64,000 nucleotides of DNA from Craspedostauros australis (Eukaryota > Bacillariophyta > Bacillariophyceae > Mastogloiales > Achnanthaceae), in contig JAMXDE010000026.1 of the NCBI GenBank assembly GCA_026770025.1, forward strand, positions 800,948 through 864,947. The letters run 5' to 3'. Shown here piece after piece: positions 20,132 through 30,334 of the stretch. The notes under the pieces are model-generated. The model was not told where the DNA came from, did no database searches, and saw nothing but the letters and a program-made list of their open reading frames with translations. Numbering within the stretch: position 1 is the stretch's first letter; every line of letters begins with the position of its first letter. The translations under genes and the position numbers were made by a program.

Positions 20132-22237
20132 TTACGGCGTCAAAGATGAGCTGCTTTGGATTATCAATGCTGTTGCTGTTGCATTCGGGATGGTGCTGTG
20201 ACGGAGGAGGTAATCGACGCTGTTGGGATCCTCAATATCTGGGAAGTCGATGTTCCCTGGGTAGACAACACGCTCGTTTGGATTGAAGCTGTCGTCTGGA
20301 CGATTGCTGTCCTCGGATTCGTTGCTGTCATCCTCGTCGAAGATGCCCGATCTGTTGTTCCCCGCCGCTGGAGGAGGCGGCGCCGCGCTGCGGTTCGTTT
20401 CGCCTTGGCCTCGATTAATGAAGGTCCCCGTTCTCTCGTATCTCCCAGCTTGAGGAGGAGGCAACTCGTCGCGGTTCACCTCGTCGTCTTCATCTGCGCC
20501 GTCCTCGTCGGCGTCGTCGTCGTCATCGCTCATGGCCTCTTCGATGTCGCTATCGTTGGCCTCGTTGTCCATCTCAGCTTCGTCGCCGTATGAACCGATC
20601 AGGTTGTTTGCGTTGAAGCAGCATTCGTAGCTCACTTCGCGTCTTGGATCCACCTCGTGGATGATTGGCTCCTCGCTGAGCCACTCCGGGATGATCTCAT
20701 CATCCTGCACTTCGTCGTCACTCCCGACGTATTCGAAGTTATCGAAGAAGGAGTCTTTGATGTAGTCGTCGGACACCGACATGCAGAGCGGCATGTCCTT
20801 TGCAGAGAGTACCATCTCGTGCCCGCTCTTGTCGTGTCCTTGTGTTGCTGTGTTGGCCTGCTCGTCGGCCTTCTTGTTCTCGTTGAACTTCTTCTTTTGG
20901 CACTCCGCCTCGCGATGTCCGAAGATGCCGCAGTAGTTGCACTTGCCCTTGAAGCCGCTTCCCTTGTTGCGCTTTCCGTTCATCTTGTTGTTGTTGTTAT
21001 TGTTTTTCTTGTTGTTCGATTTCTTGCGTTCTGGGCAATCGGCGGATCTATGGCCATACACGCCACAGTTGTGACAAGTACCCTTGAAGTTACCGGTGTT
21101 TGTGAAGCCGGTGTCGTTGCTCTTCGTGTTACTGTCTTGGAAGTCGTCGATGTATGCCTTACCTCCTCTGTGCGTGGCGTATGCTGTGCGGAGTACTCCT
21201 TTGATCGTGTTGATGGTGACCAGTTCCGGATTGAACGTGAGTTGGTGATGGAAGTTCACGACGTGGGTTCTGTATTCCACGCTCACCGTGCTGAGGATTT
21301 GCATGATCATCTCCTCGTCCGTGATCGTGTACTTGACATCGTGGAGACGCGATCGAAAACCTTCGAGTCGCGTGATGTAGATGTCGGGGTCCGAGTCTTT
21401 CTTCATCTTTTCGTTGTTGAATTGGCGCTTGAGTTTGATCTTCGTTGCCGCATCGGATGGTCGGAACTTCTCCGCGAGAACGTTCCACGCTGCGTGTGCG
21501 TCTCCTTCGGGGTAGTCGTCGGAGATGCATTGGTTGATGTACTGGATGGCCTGCTTGCCTTTTCCTTTCCCTGCATCCATCATGAGAATCAAATCGCTAA
21601 AGCAGTCGCATCCCAGCTCGTAGATCTCTTCCATCGCTTCCTTGGCTTCATCGGCGGCTGCCGCGATCTCGCTCACTGTTGGCACCTTGGTCTTGCCCAA
21701 CATCACGTCTTTCGTCTTCTGTGCACGGGCGTATGCCTTCGCTTGGGACTCCCATGCGGTGTAGTCTTCCTGTTCACCGCTGAACATTGGCGCCTTGATG
21801 CGTCGCTTGTTCATGTTGGCTGATGTCGCCATGTTGGTTCGTTGTTTCGTCGTTGGTGCGCTCGTGCCCTTGATTTCCGTTGGTTTCTGTGTTGTCGATT
21901 CTTCGATTTTCGCTTGTTGTTTCGCGAGGATTGATTTGCTCACAAATTCTCCTCCTGGTGGTGTCTCACTTTTCCCACTCTGTTTGGCTGTGCGAATGCT
22001 CTCCGTCACACCAGTCTCCTCTTGCTTGGCCGCCTTGAGAATCCTCTCCTCCTCGCGGTGTAGTCTTGCAGACCGTTCTTCTTTGGTCTCGTCGATCGCG
22101 CTTGCGTATGCGCCTGATAGGACAGTAGCCGCAGCTGCTTCCTTCTCTTGTCGTGGTGGAGTCTCACTCGCACCTTCTTCTATCTTGATAGCCGGATTGG
22201 ACAGAGGGATGTCTCTCAATTCCTCTTCCTCGCTCAT
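20132..22237 (-). CDS. E3 Gag polyprotein
   Basis: A 701-residue ORF starting MSEEEELRDIPL, directly downstream of the 5' LTR and leader. The capsid-like region (about 145-360) has AWESQAKAYARAQ and the pattern of UBN2-type Copia Gag. Two CCHC zinc knuckles follow: CHNCGVYGHRSADC and CNYCGIFGHREAEC. The C-terminal third is acidic with Asp/Glu runs. Compared with E4, where gag and protease share one frame, this ORF leaves the conserved frame near 20165 and stops at 20132, which points to a single-base indel separating gag from pol. The protein would coat genomic RNA in virus-like particles. Confidence 0.85.
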   Translation of the reverse strand: MSEEEELRDIPLSNPAIKIEEGASETPPRQEKEAAAATVLSGAYASAIDETKEERSARLHREEERILKAAKQEETGVTESIRTAKQSGKSETPPGGEFVSKSILAKQQAKIEESTTQKPTEIKGTSAPTTKQRTNMATSANMNKRRIKAPMFSGEQEDYTAWESQAKAYARAQKTKDVMLGKTKVPTVSEIAAAADEAKEAMEEIYELGCDCFSDLILMMDAGKGKGKQAIQYINQCISDDYPEGDAHAAWNVLAEKFRPSDAATKIKLKRQFNNEKMKKDSDPDIYITRLEGFRSRLHDVKYTITDEEMIMQILSTVSVEYRTHVVNFHHQLTFNPELVTINTIKGVLRTAYATHRGGKAYIDDFQDSNTKSNDTGFTNTGNFKGTCHNCGVYGHRSADCPERKKSNNKKNNNNNNKMNGKRNKGSGFKGKCNYCGIFGHREAECQKKKFNENKKADEQANTATQGHDKSGHEMVLSAKDMPLCMSVSDDYIKDSFFDNFEYVGSDDEVQDDEIIPEWLSEEPIIHEVDPRREVSYECCFNANNLIGSYGDEAEMDNEANDSDIEEAMSDDDDDADEDGADEDDEVNRDELPPPQAGRYERTGTFINRGQGETNRSAAPPPPAAGNNRSGIFDEDDSNESEDSNRPDDSFNPNERVVYPGNIDFPDIEDPNSVDYLLRHSTIPNATATALIIQSSSSLTP

Positions 22238-22307
22238 TCAGTCTGTTGCTCCTGAATGATGTTCGTCTTCCTCGCACGATACGATTCGCGGGCTCGCCCT
22301 GATCTAT

Positions 22308-22319
22308 CGTTTATAAACG
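22308..22319. other. palindrome CGTTTATAAACG directly after E3 5' LTR
   Basis: A 12-bp perfect palindrome beginning at the first base after the 5' LTR, the position normally taken by the tRNA primer binding site. E4 has the identical 12-mer at the same position (43288-43299). Both E5 units have CGTTTCGAAACG there (38312-38323, 42023-42034). Role unproven: primer binding site or RNA dimer site. Confidence 0.6.
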
Positions 22320-23109
22320 TGTTGGCAAGTTCCGCTCACGGTAACCTACGATCGTGGAAGATGGTGTTGGTTGATAGTCGTCTGTTTGCTATTTCATTAC
22401 TTGGCTACTCCGATGCTCTCGGTGTACGCCGTTCTCTTGCCCAATGCTCTCGGCGCTTCAATCTGTTTCGTAGATTCAGTCTCCGACTATGAGTCGGTAC
22501 GCGAGATGCTCTCTCGCTCCTCTCTGTATTCTCTCTCTCTCTCTCAACGTCGTGTGCTCGTGCTACACGATACTCCGTGTTCGATGCGTACTCCGCATTT
22601 GACACTCTGTTCATTCAGTACTGGCTCCTACTCCATGAGTACTTACCATTTGAAGTTCACCTTCAGTATCCATGATCTTCATGGGTCATCGGATCTTCGC
22701 CTCCTGCTCTGACTTGGAGACAACTGTCGACGTGGTGACATGTTGACATCCTGTCGACGTCAGTAGGCGTCCTTCTGCTCTCCAGATGTCACGTTCCATT
22801 GGTGATGCAGTAGCCTGTCAGATGATATCGTCATCTGAGGTTTAGTTGGGAAGTACCTCGAGATTCTCTTGGTACCATTGATGCATGGACGGACGATCTT
22901 CTGATTCTCCCAGAAATCGTTATTTGCAAATTTCCTCCAGAAATCTTGCCCCTTTTCGTGTGTTCCATTTCCACTGTAATTCTGACGAATCACAGCATAC
23001 TATCGACACGAGTGTAGTTATACCGTCCAAGTGCGTATGAGAGAATAGCGGGTGAACGATGCACATATACACGTACATCTTGACGTATACTCACATGTAC
23101 ATCTCGACA
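22320..23109 (-). repeat. E3 5' LTR (right)
   Basis: 790 bp, paired with 15177-15966. It is followed on the right by the CACATA duplication. It differs from its partner at scattered single positions, for example near 22568, 22625 and 22792. Confidence 0.93.
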
Positions 23110-23179
23110 CACATACACATATGTACATTCCAACAGGCAAGGCAGCAATCACAGGGCACACATTCACAGCAACTCTGGC

Positions 23180-24590
23180 TGTTCATTGCTGTCACAACCA
23201 TGGAGAACAAGACCATCTATGGCACTGGCATTTACAATGCATTTGCAGAGGCTTCTTGTGGTGCACAGAAGTGCTTCATGCATGTTGACAGTTCCTTTGC
23301 TGACTGGTGGCAGTTGTAGGGACGTGCACCCATTCCGTTTGGTTGCATGACTCTCATCAGCAAGAATCTTCAGGGTCATTCCTGAGCACTATGGCAGTGG
23401 GCAGTGCACATCAATGCATAGCTGCAGCGCATGGGTTTCAGGCCCACCACACATGCTCCATGCCTATACCTCGCTGCTTACAAAGGACACAACATGCTCT
23501 TTCTATGTCAGGTTGATGACTTTGCCATTGCATGCAGTGATGTAGCGGCTTGCTCCACGATCTTCAATGAGCTTGGATTCGTTCCTGTTCATTCCCATAA
23601 AATGATTCAGCGTTCTCCAACACTTCATTGGTGCAGATCTGATCCAAACTGCCACACATGTCTCCATCCACAATAGTACACATCTCAACAAGGTTTTCAA
23701 TGGAATGAGCAGAAGAAGATGAATGGTGTGCTCACTCCAATGGATGATGGCAATGCGCACGTACGCAAGCTGGACGATTCTGAAGCCTTGGATGCATGCG
23801 GCCTCAAGCAGGCACAGGCAGACATTGAATGCTATTGTGAGGCTATTGGCAAACTCATCTGTCCCATGATCACCTGTAGGCCAGCCATCGCTTTTCCCAT
23901 TGTGAAACTCTTGCAAGTCTCGGCGAGGCTGGCCATAGATCATTTCGCTGTCGCCGAGCAGGTTTCTCGATACCTCTTCCGCACTCCTGCTCAAGGCATC
24001 GCGATGCATTGCACCGACGCTGTCCCTGCACTACCGCCCATGCCTGTTCCAGCCAAGCAAATGCCAGCGCATGATAATGTATTTGGCCATCCAGCAGAAC
24101 AACCCAATGTCCTCTAAAGGTATGCTGACAGTGATTGGGCCATGGACACTCAGCAACAACAGTCAGTGTTGTCCATCGTTTTCCATCTTGCTGCTGCTGC
24201 CATCGCATGGAAACTGAGAGTGCAAATCACGGTCGCCATGTCCAGCACAGAGGCTGAACCTCTCTGTGCTTCCGATGCTGGTCGCATGGCATTATGCATT
24301 CGTTGCATCCTTGGCAAGCTTGGTGTACTTCAGCGGTGTGGTACGGTGCTGTACGAGAACAACTGAATTGCGCTCATGATGGCCAGCGCACGGCGCCATT
24401 CGACATTTTGCTGTTCAACAGTGGGTGGAAAACGACCACATTGCGTTCGCAGAAACTTGTCTGCTTTGATCGCTGCCGACATGTCTACCAAGCAGATCTC
24501 TCCGCCCCTCTTCACAAGGCACTGGGACCATGTCTCCGGAGTGATGTCCCTGTGTGGCCAGCAACATGAAGCGAGCGGCGGCTGCAACTG
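23180..24590 (+). pseudogene. decayed Copia pol (RT-RNase H part)
   Basis: Plus-strand remnants of a Copia pol spread over several frames. Recognisable pieces are the RT motif FLCQVDDFAIAC (near 23500-23540, with QVDD where YVDD is usual in Copia), CRPAIAFPIVKLLQ (23875-23915), a DSDWAMD RNase H motif (24130), VAMSSTEAEPLCASDAG (24230) and a terminal AADMSTKQ...FTRHWDHVSG (24470-24545). Stops and frame changes separate them; no ORF exceeds 132 codons. The motif set matches a Copia clade distinct from E1-E5. No LTR was found. Confidence 0.7.
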
Positions 24591-25977
24591 ATTAGAGTAG
24601 TTACATACTTTTGGATCGTTTGGTTGTCCCAGTCCATCAATTGTAGCAGGTGTCACAGTCTGGATATTGTCCATCTGTGTGGACAGAGACTTCACGTTTT
24701 TACTCCACCTCACACCGAAATCATAATTCTTGTGTTCTCTGCTTTGTACAGGCTCTCACACCATGCACTCATCACAATGGATGCAGAATAGCTACTTTGT
24801 ACCACACATGAGCTTGCTTTTGTTGGAGGAGCACCCATGCACATTTTACATATGTTTTTTGTTTGTGCGGTGATGCTTTGTTTGTGTACTTCATTGGCAC
24901 TCCATTGGCCAGCAGTTGCATTCCAGCTTTCCACTGTCGCGAAGATTGGAGAGTGATGGGTTCCATCCAGGATTCTGAGGTTTTGACCTTCTGTAGAAGC
25001 AAACTGTGTCATGGACGTACATGACAGGTGTTCCAGTTCAATGCGTCCTCAGACTGAGACAATGATGGAGAGTGATGTTGTGTTCAACAACATGGCTGAT
25101 GGTTGCGTTGGACATTTGTGGATAGTCCTGTCCACACTGTTCGACATCAGGTGTTGGATCCAAGCCATGTTGACACCATTGTCTCTCCGGCATTTGTGAC
25201 TCCCCCACCAAATCCATACAGCTGCAGCAAAGCAAAGTAGGCTGGACAGCCATGATTTGGGGCGGATGGGCGATGCAGTGGAGCGGAATGCGCAAGCACC
25301 TCCCATGGCACCTCACCATCACAGACGCGCCCCCGACTGCTTCACGATTGGCAGGCCAGTGTCACCAACCTCATGTGAAACATGACACTGGCGCAATGGC
25401 AGGGCCAGACCGAGGTCAAGGTGTCCCAGGCTTCCGATGACATAATGCCCATGCTGCTCCAATATTTTCAGGTGCTGCGAACATGCCCGCCAACTACCAT
25501 TCCTGCAGTCCTACACCCACTTTGGGAGCATCATCTGCACACTGAGCAGACCGCCCAGCTCATTCCGTGGGTCCAGGCCATGTGCCAAGGCATTGGAGGC
25601 AACATGCCACCAGCCACGGTGGTGCTTGTGAACTGGATGCGGAACTATAGGCGGATCGCACCCTGAGACGATTCCCCCACCGCCACAACATTGCCAGCGA
25701 ACAGACCTGCCTAATGGACACAGCCCTCTCTCCCAACACGATCAGAATGCCGACACATCCGTTCCCGCTGCATGCAGACACGGAGAATAAACGAGGTGGA
25801 ATCAAAGTGCCCCCAGCGCATGACTTAACAGTTATAATCAGTGAGGTATATTATAACACCATCATCTCAAACCTCAGAAGTAGAGCATTGATGAAGCATT
25901 GAAGTGACTGTAGTCTTCTGGGTGGTAGTGAGTATGCTGGGGGAGGGAAATGGTGGAACCCTCCCGCTCGTTGTCAC
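24591..25977. other. no recognisable gene
   Basis: Moderate-complexity sequence with short ORFs only: 100 codons on the minus strand at 24710-25012, and 94 codons on the plus strand at 25382-25666. None has a motif I recognise. It may be further decayed transposon sequence, as it follows the Copia remnant. Confidence 0.4.
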
Positions 25978-26142
25978 TGTCGAAATTCCCCGTAGTCCCA
26001 AAAGTAACGTGCTCCTGTAACGCTCAGGAGTGATCGATCATGCGCTTGCCATGTTAACGGTAGGGGGGTAATTGTTGTTTCTGTACTCTATTCTGGTTTA
26101 GTCCCGTACAATCGGGAATTACTGATGTCACACATTTCGACA
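25978..26142 (-). repeat. solo LTR of a TRIM-like miniature retroelement
   Basis: 165 bp with inverted termini TGTCGAAAT...ATTTCGACA (TG...CA) and a perfect 5-bp duplication GTCAC on both sides (25973-25977, 26143-26147). An inverted copy, about 95% identical by eye, is at 32255-32419, where it is followed by a short internal region and a purine tract. A small LTR with a target duplication and no internal part indicates LTR-LTR recombination. Confidence 0.8.
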
Positions 26143-26554
26143 GTCACTTTTGAGCAAGGGTGTTCATCTTCCATATCGGCTTGTGTCATGTCCTACAATA
26201 GAGTTCGTCCTCAAAAGAACTTGTCTACATGATTTCTACATGCGTGATACGTGTATGATGCAGGTTCACATTCAAAATGAGATGATTGTTCACTTGATTT
26301 CGTCGTTGACACTATCAAACGTCATCATATGATTCTCTGTCCAATCATTTCGTCCCGCTCTCCTGACGTTTCGTTGCGACAGTCATGAAGCACGCCTGCC
26401 AGATGCAACCAATTCGACGCGTCTTTTGGTGGGACAGGAACGGGAACAGAAACGGAACCACACGATCGTCAATTCATTCTGGTGCTATGTACATGGCAGA
26501 ACATCCGTCTGTACGCATGACCCCCAAGCTGTCGATCTGTAGAAAACACAACGA

Positions 26555-26920
26555 TTGGATCAAAATAATTCAAATATTTTCCAGCACGAGTCAAACAGAG
26601 AACGCACGAAAGAAGCACATGCAAAGGATGATTTATGTTTAACGTTGATGTTCTCTCATTTCCCGAACAAGATCAATCTTGTCTTGTTTGACATCTTCGA
26701 AGACGAACAAACAGGGTTCAAGGCTTCTCGTTACTTAGCGCTAGCGTCTCTCTTTGGAATCCCTCCAGGGTTCCACGTCCTTTCTGGAGACCACCAGAAA
26801 CCACCTGTTGGCAACTGTGATGCTGTATTTCTTGTCGATCCGAAGCCCCATCAACGAAATCGTGTTCTGACACGATCCTTTCGTCTTCACTTCGTGCGTG
26901 CCTACACGGAGTCTACCTGA
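26555..26920 (+). CDS. unrecognised ORF with a GDHQKPP motif
   Basis: 121 codons. The second half contains LVLFDIFEDEQTGF and then FHVLSGDHQKPPVGN. This spacing recalls motifs II (DExx) and III (GDxxQLPP) of superfamily 1 helicases, but Walker A and later motifs are absent and the key residues are imperfect. It could be a fragment of a helicase-bearing transposon or chance. Upstream sequence (26150-26550) is AT-rich without a longer frame. Confidence 0.25.
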   Translation: MDQNNSNIFQHESNRERTKEAHAKDDLCLTLMFSHFPNKINLVLFDIFEDEQTGFKASRYLALASLFGIPPGFHVLSGDHQKPPVGNCDAVFLVDPKPHQRNRVLTRSFRLHFVRAYTEST

Positions 26921-27105
26921 AACCCACAGCAGCCCATAACTTATCTAATATAATGATGATCCACCTCGGACATTTTTTAATATATACTTCACAATACGCT
27001 GCATAATATTCTGCAATAACCCGAAAACGCATGTAGACTGCTCCCCCCGCGACTCGTTGGTTTGTGACTGAATGGGCTCTTAAAACAGCCCTCTGCAACA
27101 ACCTC

Positions 27106-27704
27106 ATGGAAACTGCTGATCACGACGCGATGTGGAAGGATACAACTGCTGCTATGGATCTTCCTCCTGTTGCAACACCGAGTTGCGCCGCAAAGAAGAC
27201 TCGATCGTTTGAGCCTATCCTGACTATGTGTTGGCAGAGCTGATCAAAATCTGCGTACTTGCTTGCCATGACTCAAGGAACAGAATGTCGGACTACGACG
27301 CACGCCAACAACTGATGACGATGGAACGGGTGAAAACAGACTGGCACGCTCAACTACAAGTATCACCACTGAGAGCAAAAGCATACCTCACCATGGAATA
27401 TCTCAAGTTCAAAAAAGAACAAGAAAAGAAGTCAAAAACCGCTGAAACGATGGAGTGCACAATGGTAAGTATGACTGCGAGCGCCAGTGCGCAACCAACG
27501 CTGCATGATTCTGGTTGTGACGAAGAAGAATTTGGACGGTGCAAAGCCAAGGAAGACGAGAATTTGGAGCAAACCCACGATGATTTGCATCCACATGCGG
27601 CAAAACAAGCAGTCGAAAGTGCGGAAACATTGGAGGAAAATGTGACGTGGGAAATTGTGAATCGTGTCAGAACCAGATTGCAAGCGACAAGTAATTCAAA
27701 ATAG
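27106..27704 (+). pseudogene. hypothetical protein, two overlapping frames
   Basis: Two overlapping plus-strand ORFs: 27106-27240 (starts METADHDAMWKD) and 27228-27704. The listed start of the second is GTG, and its frame has a stop at 27210. The second encodes 158 residues, Lys/Glu-rich and probably helical (LTMEYLKFKKEQEKKSKT), with an acidic C-terminal half. No domain was recognised. A one-base indel could have split one gene of about 200 codons; no GT-AG intron joining them was evident. Confidence 0.3.
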
Positions 27705-27972
27705 GAACAGGTGTGACATCATCAGCGAGTTTTGGCGATACCCTGCGAAGTCTAAGGAAGGTCTACAACGGCCGAAGACCAAAACTATTGCAAGGTCTAT
27801 AACTTTTGATCCACAACTCTCCCGATTTTTAAATTAAATACCCCTCGACAGAATTTTACGTAGATTCCGAATATGTACTTATTTTGTTAAAGTTTAAGTC
27901 AGTATCAGACACGACTGCACCTTCGTTCACTCAAGTGGGTCTTATGAGCCCGATCAGTGAGTCGACCTGCAC

Positions 27973-28839
27973 AGTTGGATTTTCGTGTGCTATTGTGACA
28001 CGATCCGGAAGGGATGGCCTAGTTGACTGCCAGATTCAGGGAATCTGATGATGAAGTCAACGTGTGGCGACCGTCTGGAGATTAGTAGTTAGTGACAATG
28101 AAGTAGATAAGTGTTATAGTGTTGATCTTGAGTTGTGCTATTAGTTATTTGAATAGTCTGCATTGTGAGTTGATCAATTTGAGATGTAGGATGAAGAAAC
28201 AATAGTCGGTCTGAATGGTGCGGCTCTGCACTGACCTTCAGAGGTTCAGTGCTGAGGGCGGACGGGTCCTCTCTTCCTCTCTTTCTCCAGTATCTCATCG
28301 TAGTCGTTCTACGTTCGAGTACTAAGCCTTGACACCTTGATTGAGGTTTGGGATCGAGAACACAGGTTGTCAGGCCGCAGGAATTGATGTAAGATTCCCT
28401 GTGTGTGTTGAAGCAGGGAGGATCTCTTGGCTGTTGTCATGCAAGGTTGTCAGGTTGTTTAGCTGACAACGGAATTCAGGTTGGCTGCATTACAATAGTT
28501 CAGGAGAGCACATAGTTCCCAGGGTATCTTGATCCCATTGACTTCGGATAGTGTTTGAGTCAGTGGTGATTCATGAATGAGTGTGGGAGAAGGAGGGAAA
28601 AGAGTGATTGTTCCGTATTTGTTGGTGGGAGGTTTCGCGCCAAAATTTCGCGCCAAAATAATTTCAAGGTGCGACAAGGTACACACTGAGTGAAAAGTAG
28701 TCCGTTCTTCAGATGAACTTCAACTCTCCCTCTCAGTGTTGAGTCGCAGTGAGAATCGTGACATCGGTGAAAACTTCATCCGTGGTTGATGTATGAATGC
28801 CTCTCTTACCATCCCATGATTTGGAATCGCAAGTACTGG
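27973..28839 (-). mobile_element. truncated E2-family copy: 3' LTR plus end of pol
   Basis: The reverse complement matches E2 from the last pol codons through the full 753-bp LTR (27973-28725). Only 114 bp of internal sequence remain (28726-28839), including the end of RNase H. It breaks at 28839/28840 exactly where an E3 LTR begins. Small indels and substitutions relative to 14203-14955 show it is a separate insertion. Confidence 0.85.
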
Positions 28840-29629
28840 TGTTGGCAAGTTCCGCTCACGGTAACCTACGATCGTGGAAGATGGTGTTGGTTGATAGTCG
28901 TCTGTTTGCTATTTCATTACTTGGCTACTCCGATGCTCTCGGTGTACGCCGTTCTCTTGCCCAATGCTCTTGGCGCTTCAATCTGTTTCGTAGATTCAGT
29001 CTCCGACTATGAGTCGGTACGCGAGATGCTCTCTCGCTCCTCTCTGTATTCTCTCTCTCTCTCTCAACGTCGTGTGCTCGTGCTACACGATACTCCGTGT
29101 TCGATGCGTACTCCGCATTCGACGCTCTGTTCATTCAGTACTGGTTCCTACTCCATGAGTACTTACCATTTGAAGTTCACCTTCAGTATCCATGATCTTC
29201 ATGGGTCATCGGATCTTCGCCTCCTGCTCTGACTTGGAGACAGCTGTCGACGTGGTGACATGTTGACATCCTGTCGACGTCAGTAGGCGTGCTTCTGCTC
29301 TCCAGATGTCATGTTCCATTGGTGATGCAGTAGCCTGTCAGATGATATCGTCATCTGAGGTTTAGTTGGAAAGTACCTCGAGATTCTCTTGGTACCATTG
29401 ATGCATGGACGGACGATCTTCTGATTCTCCCAGAAATCGTTATTTGCAAATTTCCTCCAGAAATCTTGCCCCTTTTCATGTGTTCCATTTCCACTGTAAT
29501 TCTGACGAATCACAGTATACTATCGACACGAGTGTAGTTATACCGTCCAAGTGCGTATGAGAGAATAGCGGGTGAACGATGCACATATACACGTACATCT
29601 TGACGTATACTCACATGTACATCTCGACA
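28840..29629 (-). repeat. solo LTR of E3 family
   Basis: 790 bp, same ends as the E3 LTRs (TGTTGG...CTCGACA on the plus strand). There is no internal E3 sequence on either side. The flanks (TACTGG left, AACATC right) do not form a target duplication, so simple LTR-LTR recombination does not explain it. Confidence 0.88.
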
Positions 29630-29858
29630 AACATCGGAATGGATGCAGATGGAGAAAGACGAAATCCAACGGATGTGCAGAAGACACCCACAGGTAATGC
29701 AAGAGGGAAATGCACCATGTGTTGTCGCGTCGGAAGAATAAAACGACAAAACACGCAGTGCACAACATCACGAAGAATCAGTAGAGAGATTTATGGTGAT
29801 CGAGTCGAACTAATCCAATCTCAGAGGGAGGGTAATCAAACTAGTCATTTTGTGTTCG

Positions 29859-29972
29859 TAAGTGGAATTACCAATCCAGTTACGTAAGTGGATTGGCGAG
29901 TCCACTTACACAGCAACAAAAATGTCAAGTGGATTGGTGAGTCCACTTAGCGCTAAACGGACTCACGAGTCC
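29859..29972. repeat. cluster of short hairpins
   Basis: Consecutive palindromes: an imperfect one at 29859-29884, GTAAGTGGATTGG...CCACTTAC at 29884-29909, AAGTGGATTGG...TCCACTT at 29927-29948, and GGACTCACGAGTCC at 29959-29972. They lie just upstream of the duplicated MATH-BTB segment. Function unknown; possibly the end of a foldback element. Confidence 0.6.
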
Positions 29973-30149
29973 TTTTATTTCCTCACGGATATTGTGTGGA
30001 GCAACAAACAACACGAAGAACCGGGTGGTGGTTTGAGAACCCAAAACAACACGAAGAAACACGCGATGTGGAAAGGGTGTTGTTTGCCATTTGGTCGCAC
30101 AACCCTACCACGATAAAACGTCGCGACAAATCGTCGCGGTATTTTTCGT

Positions 30150-30208
30150 TTGTGTCAGGACGCACCAGTCCACGCACACCGCTAGTAGAAGTGTGCGACC
30201 TGACACAA
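30150..30208 (+). promoter_or_regulatory. inverted repeat upstream of MATH-BTB 1
   Basis: Arms TTGTGTCAGGACGCAC (30150-30165) and GTGCGACCTGACACAA (30193-30208) pair with one mismatch. They lie about 130 bp before the start codon. The same arms are kept upstream of MATH-BTB 3 (54073-54088 and 54116-54131). It could be a factor-binding or 5' UTR structure, or just inherited with the duplication. Confidence 0.45.
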
Positions 30209-30334
30209 GGGGTCCTCCATCGTGGGGAAAAATCATAATGGATATCCTTCGTCTGCCTCCCTTCCAGGCATCCGTCTCTTCCTCCATCCCTCACTTACTC
30301 TCATTCTCGCTTCAGAACCACATCATCTTCGACG

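Larger units (their letters stand above)
15177..23109 (-). mobile_element. E3: complete Ty1/Copia retrotransposon
   Basis: A 7.9-kb minus-strand element with two 790-bp LTRs (15177-15966 and 22320-23109), TG...CA termini, and a purine tract AGGAAGGG directly beside the 3' LTR on the minus strand. A 6-bp duplication CACATA lies on both sides (15171-15176 and 23110-23115). Gag and pol ORFs fill the interior. The LTRs differ by only a few substitutions, so insertion looks recent. A gag/pol frame offset and an in-frame TGA make this copy probably defective. Confidence 0.95.

Noticed and set aside
20657-21823. 388-codon plus-strand ORF
   Set aside because: Antisense to E3 gag; no motif.
28840-29629. 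Classic solo LTR formed by simple LTR-LTR recombination
   Set aside because: Flanks do not match, so another rearrangement is needed.
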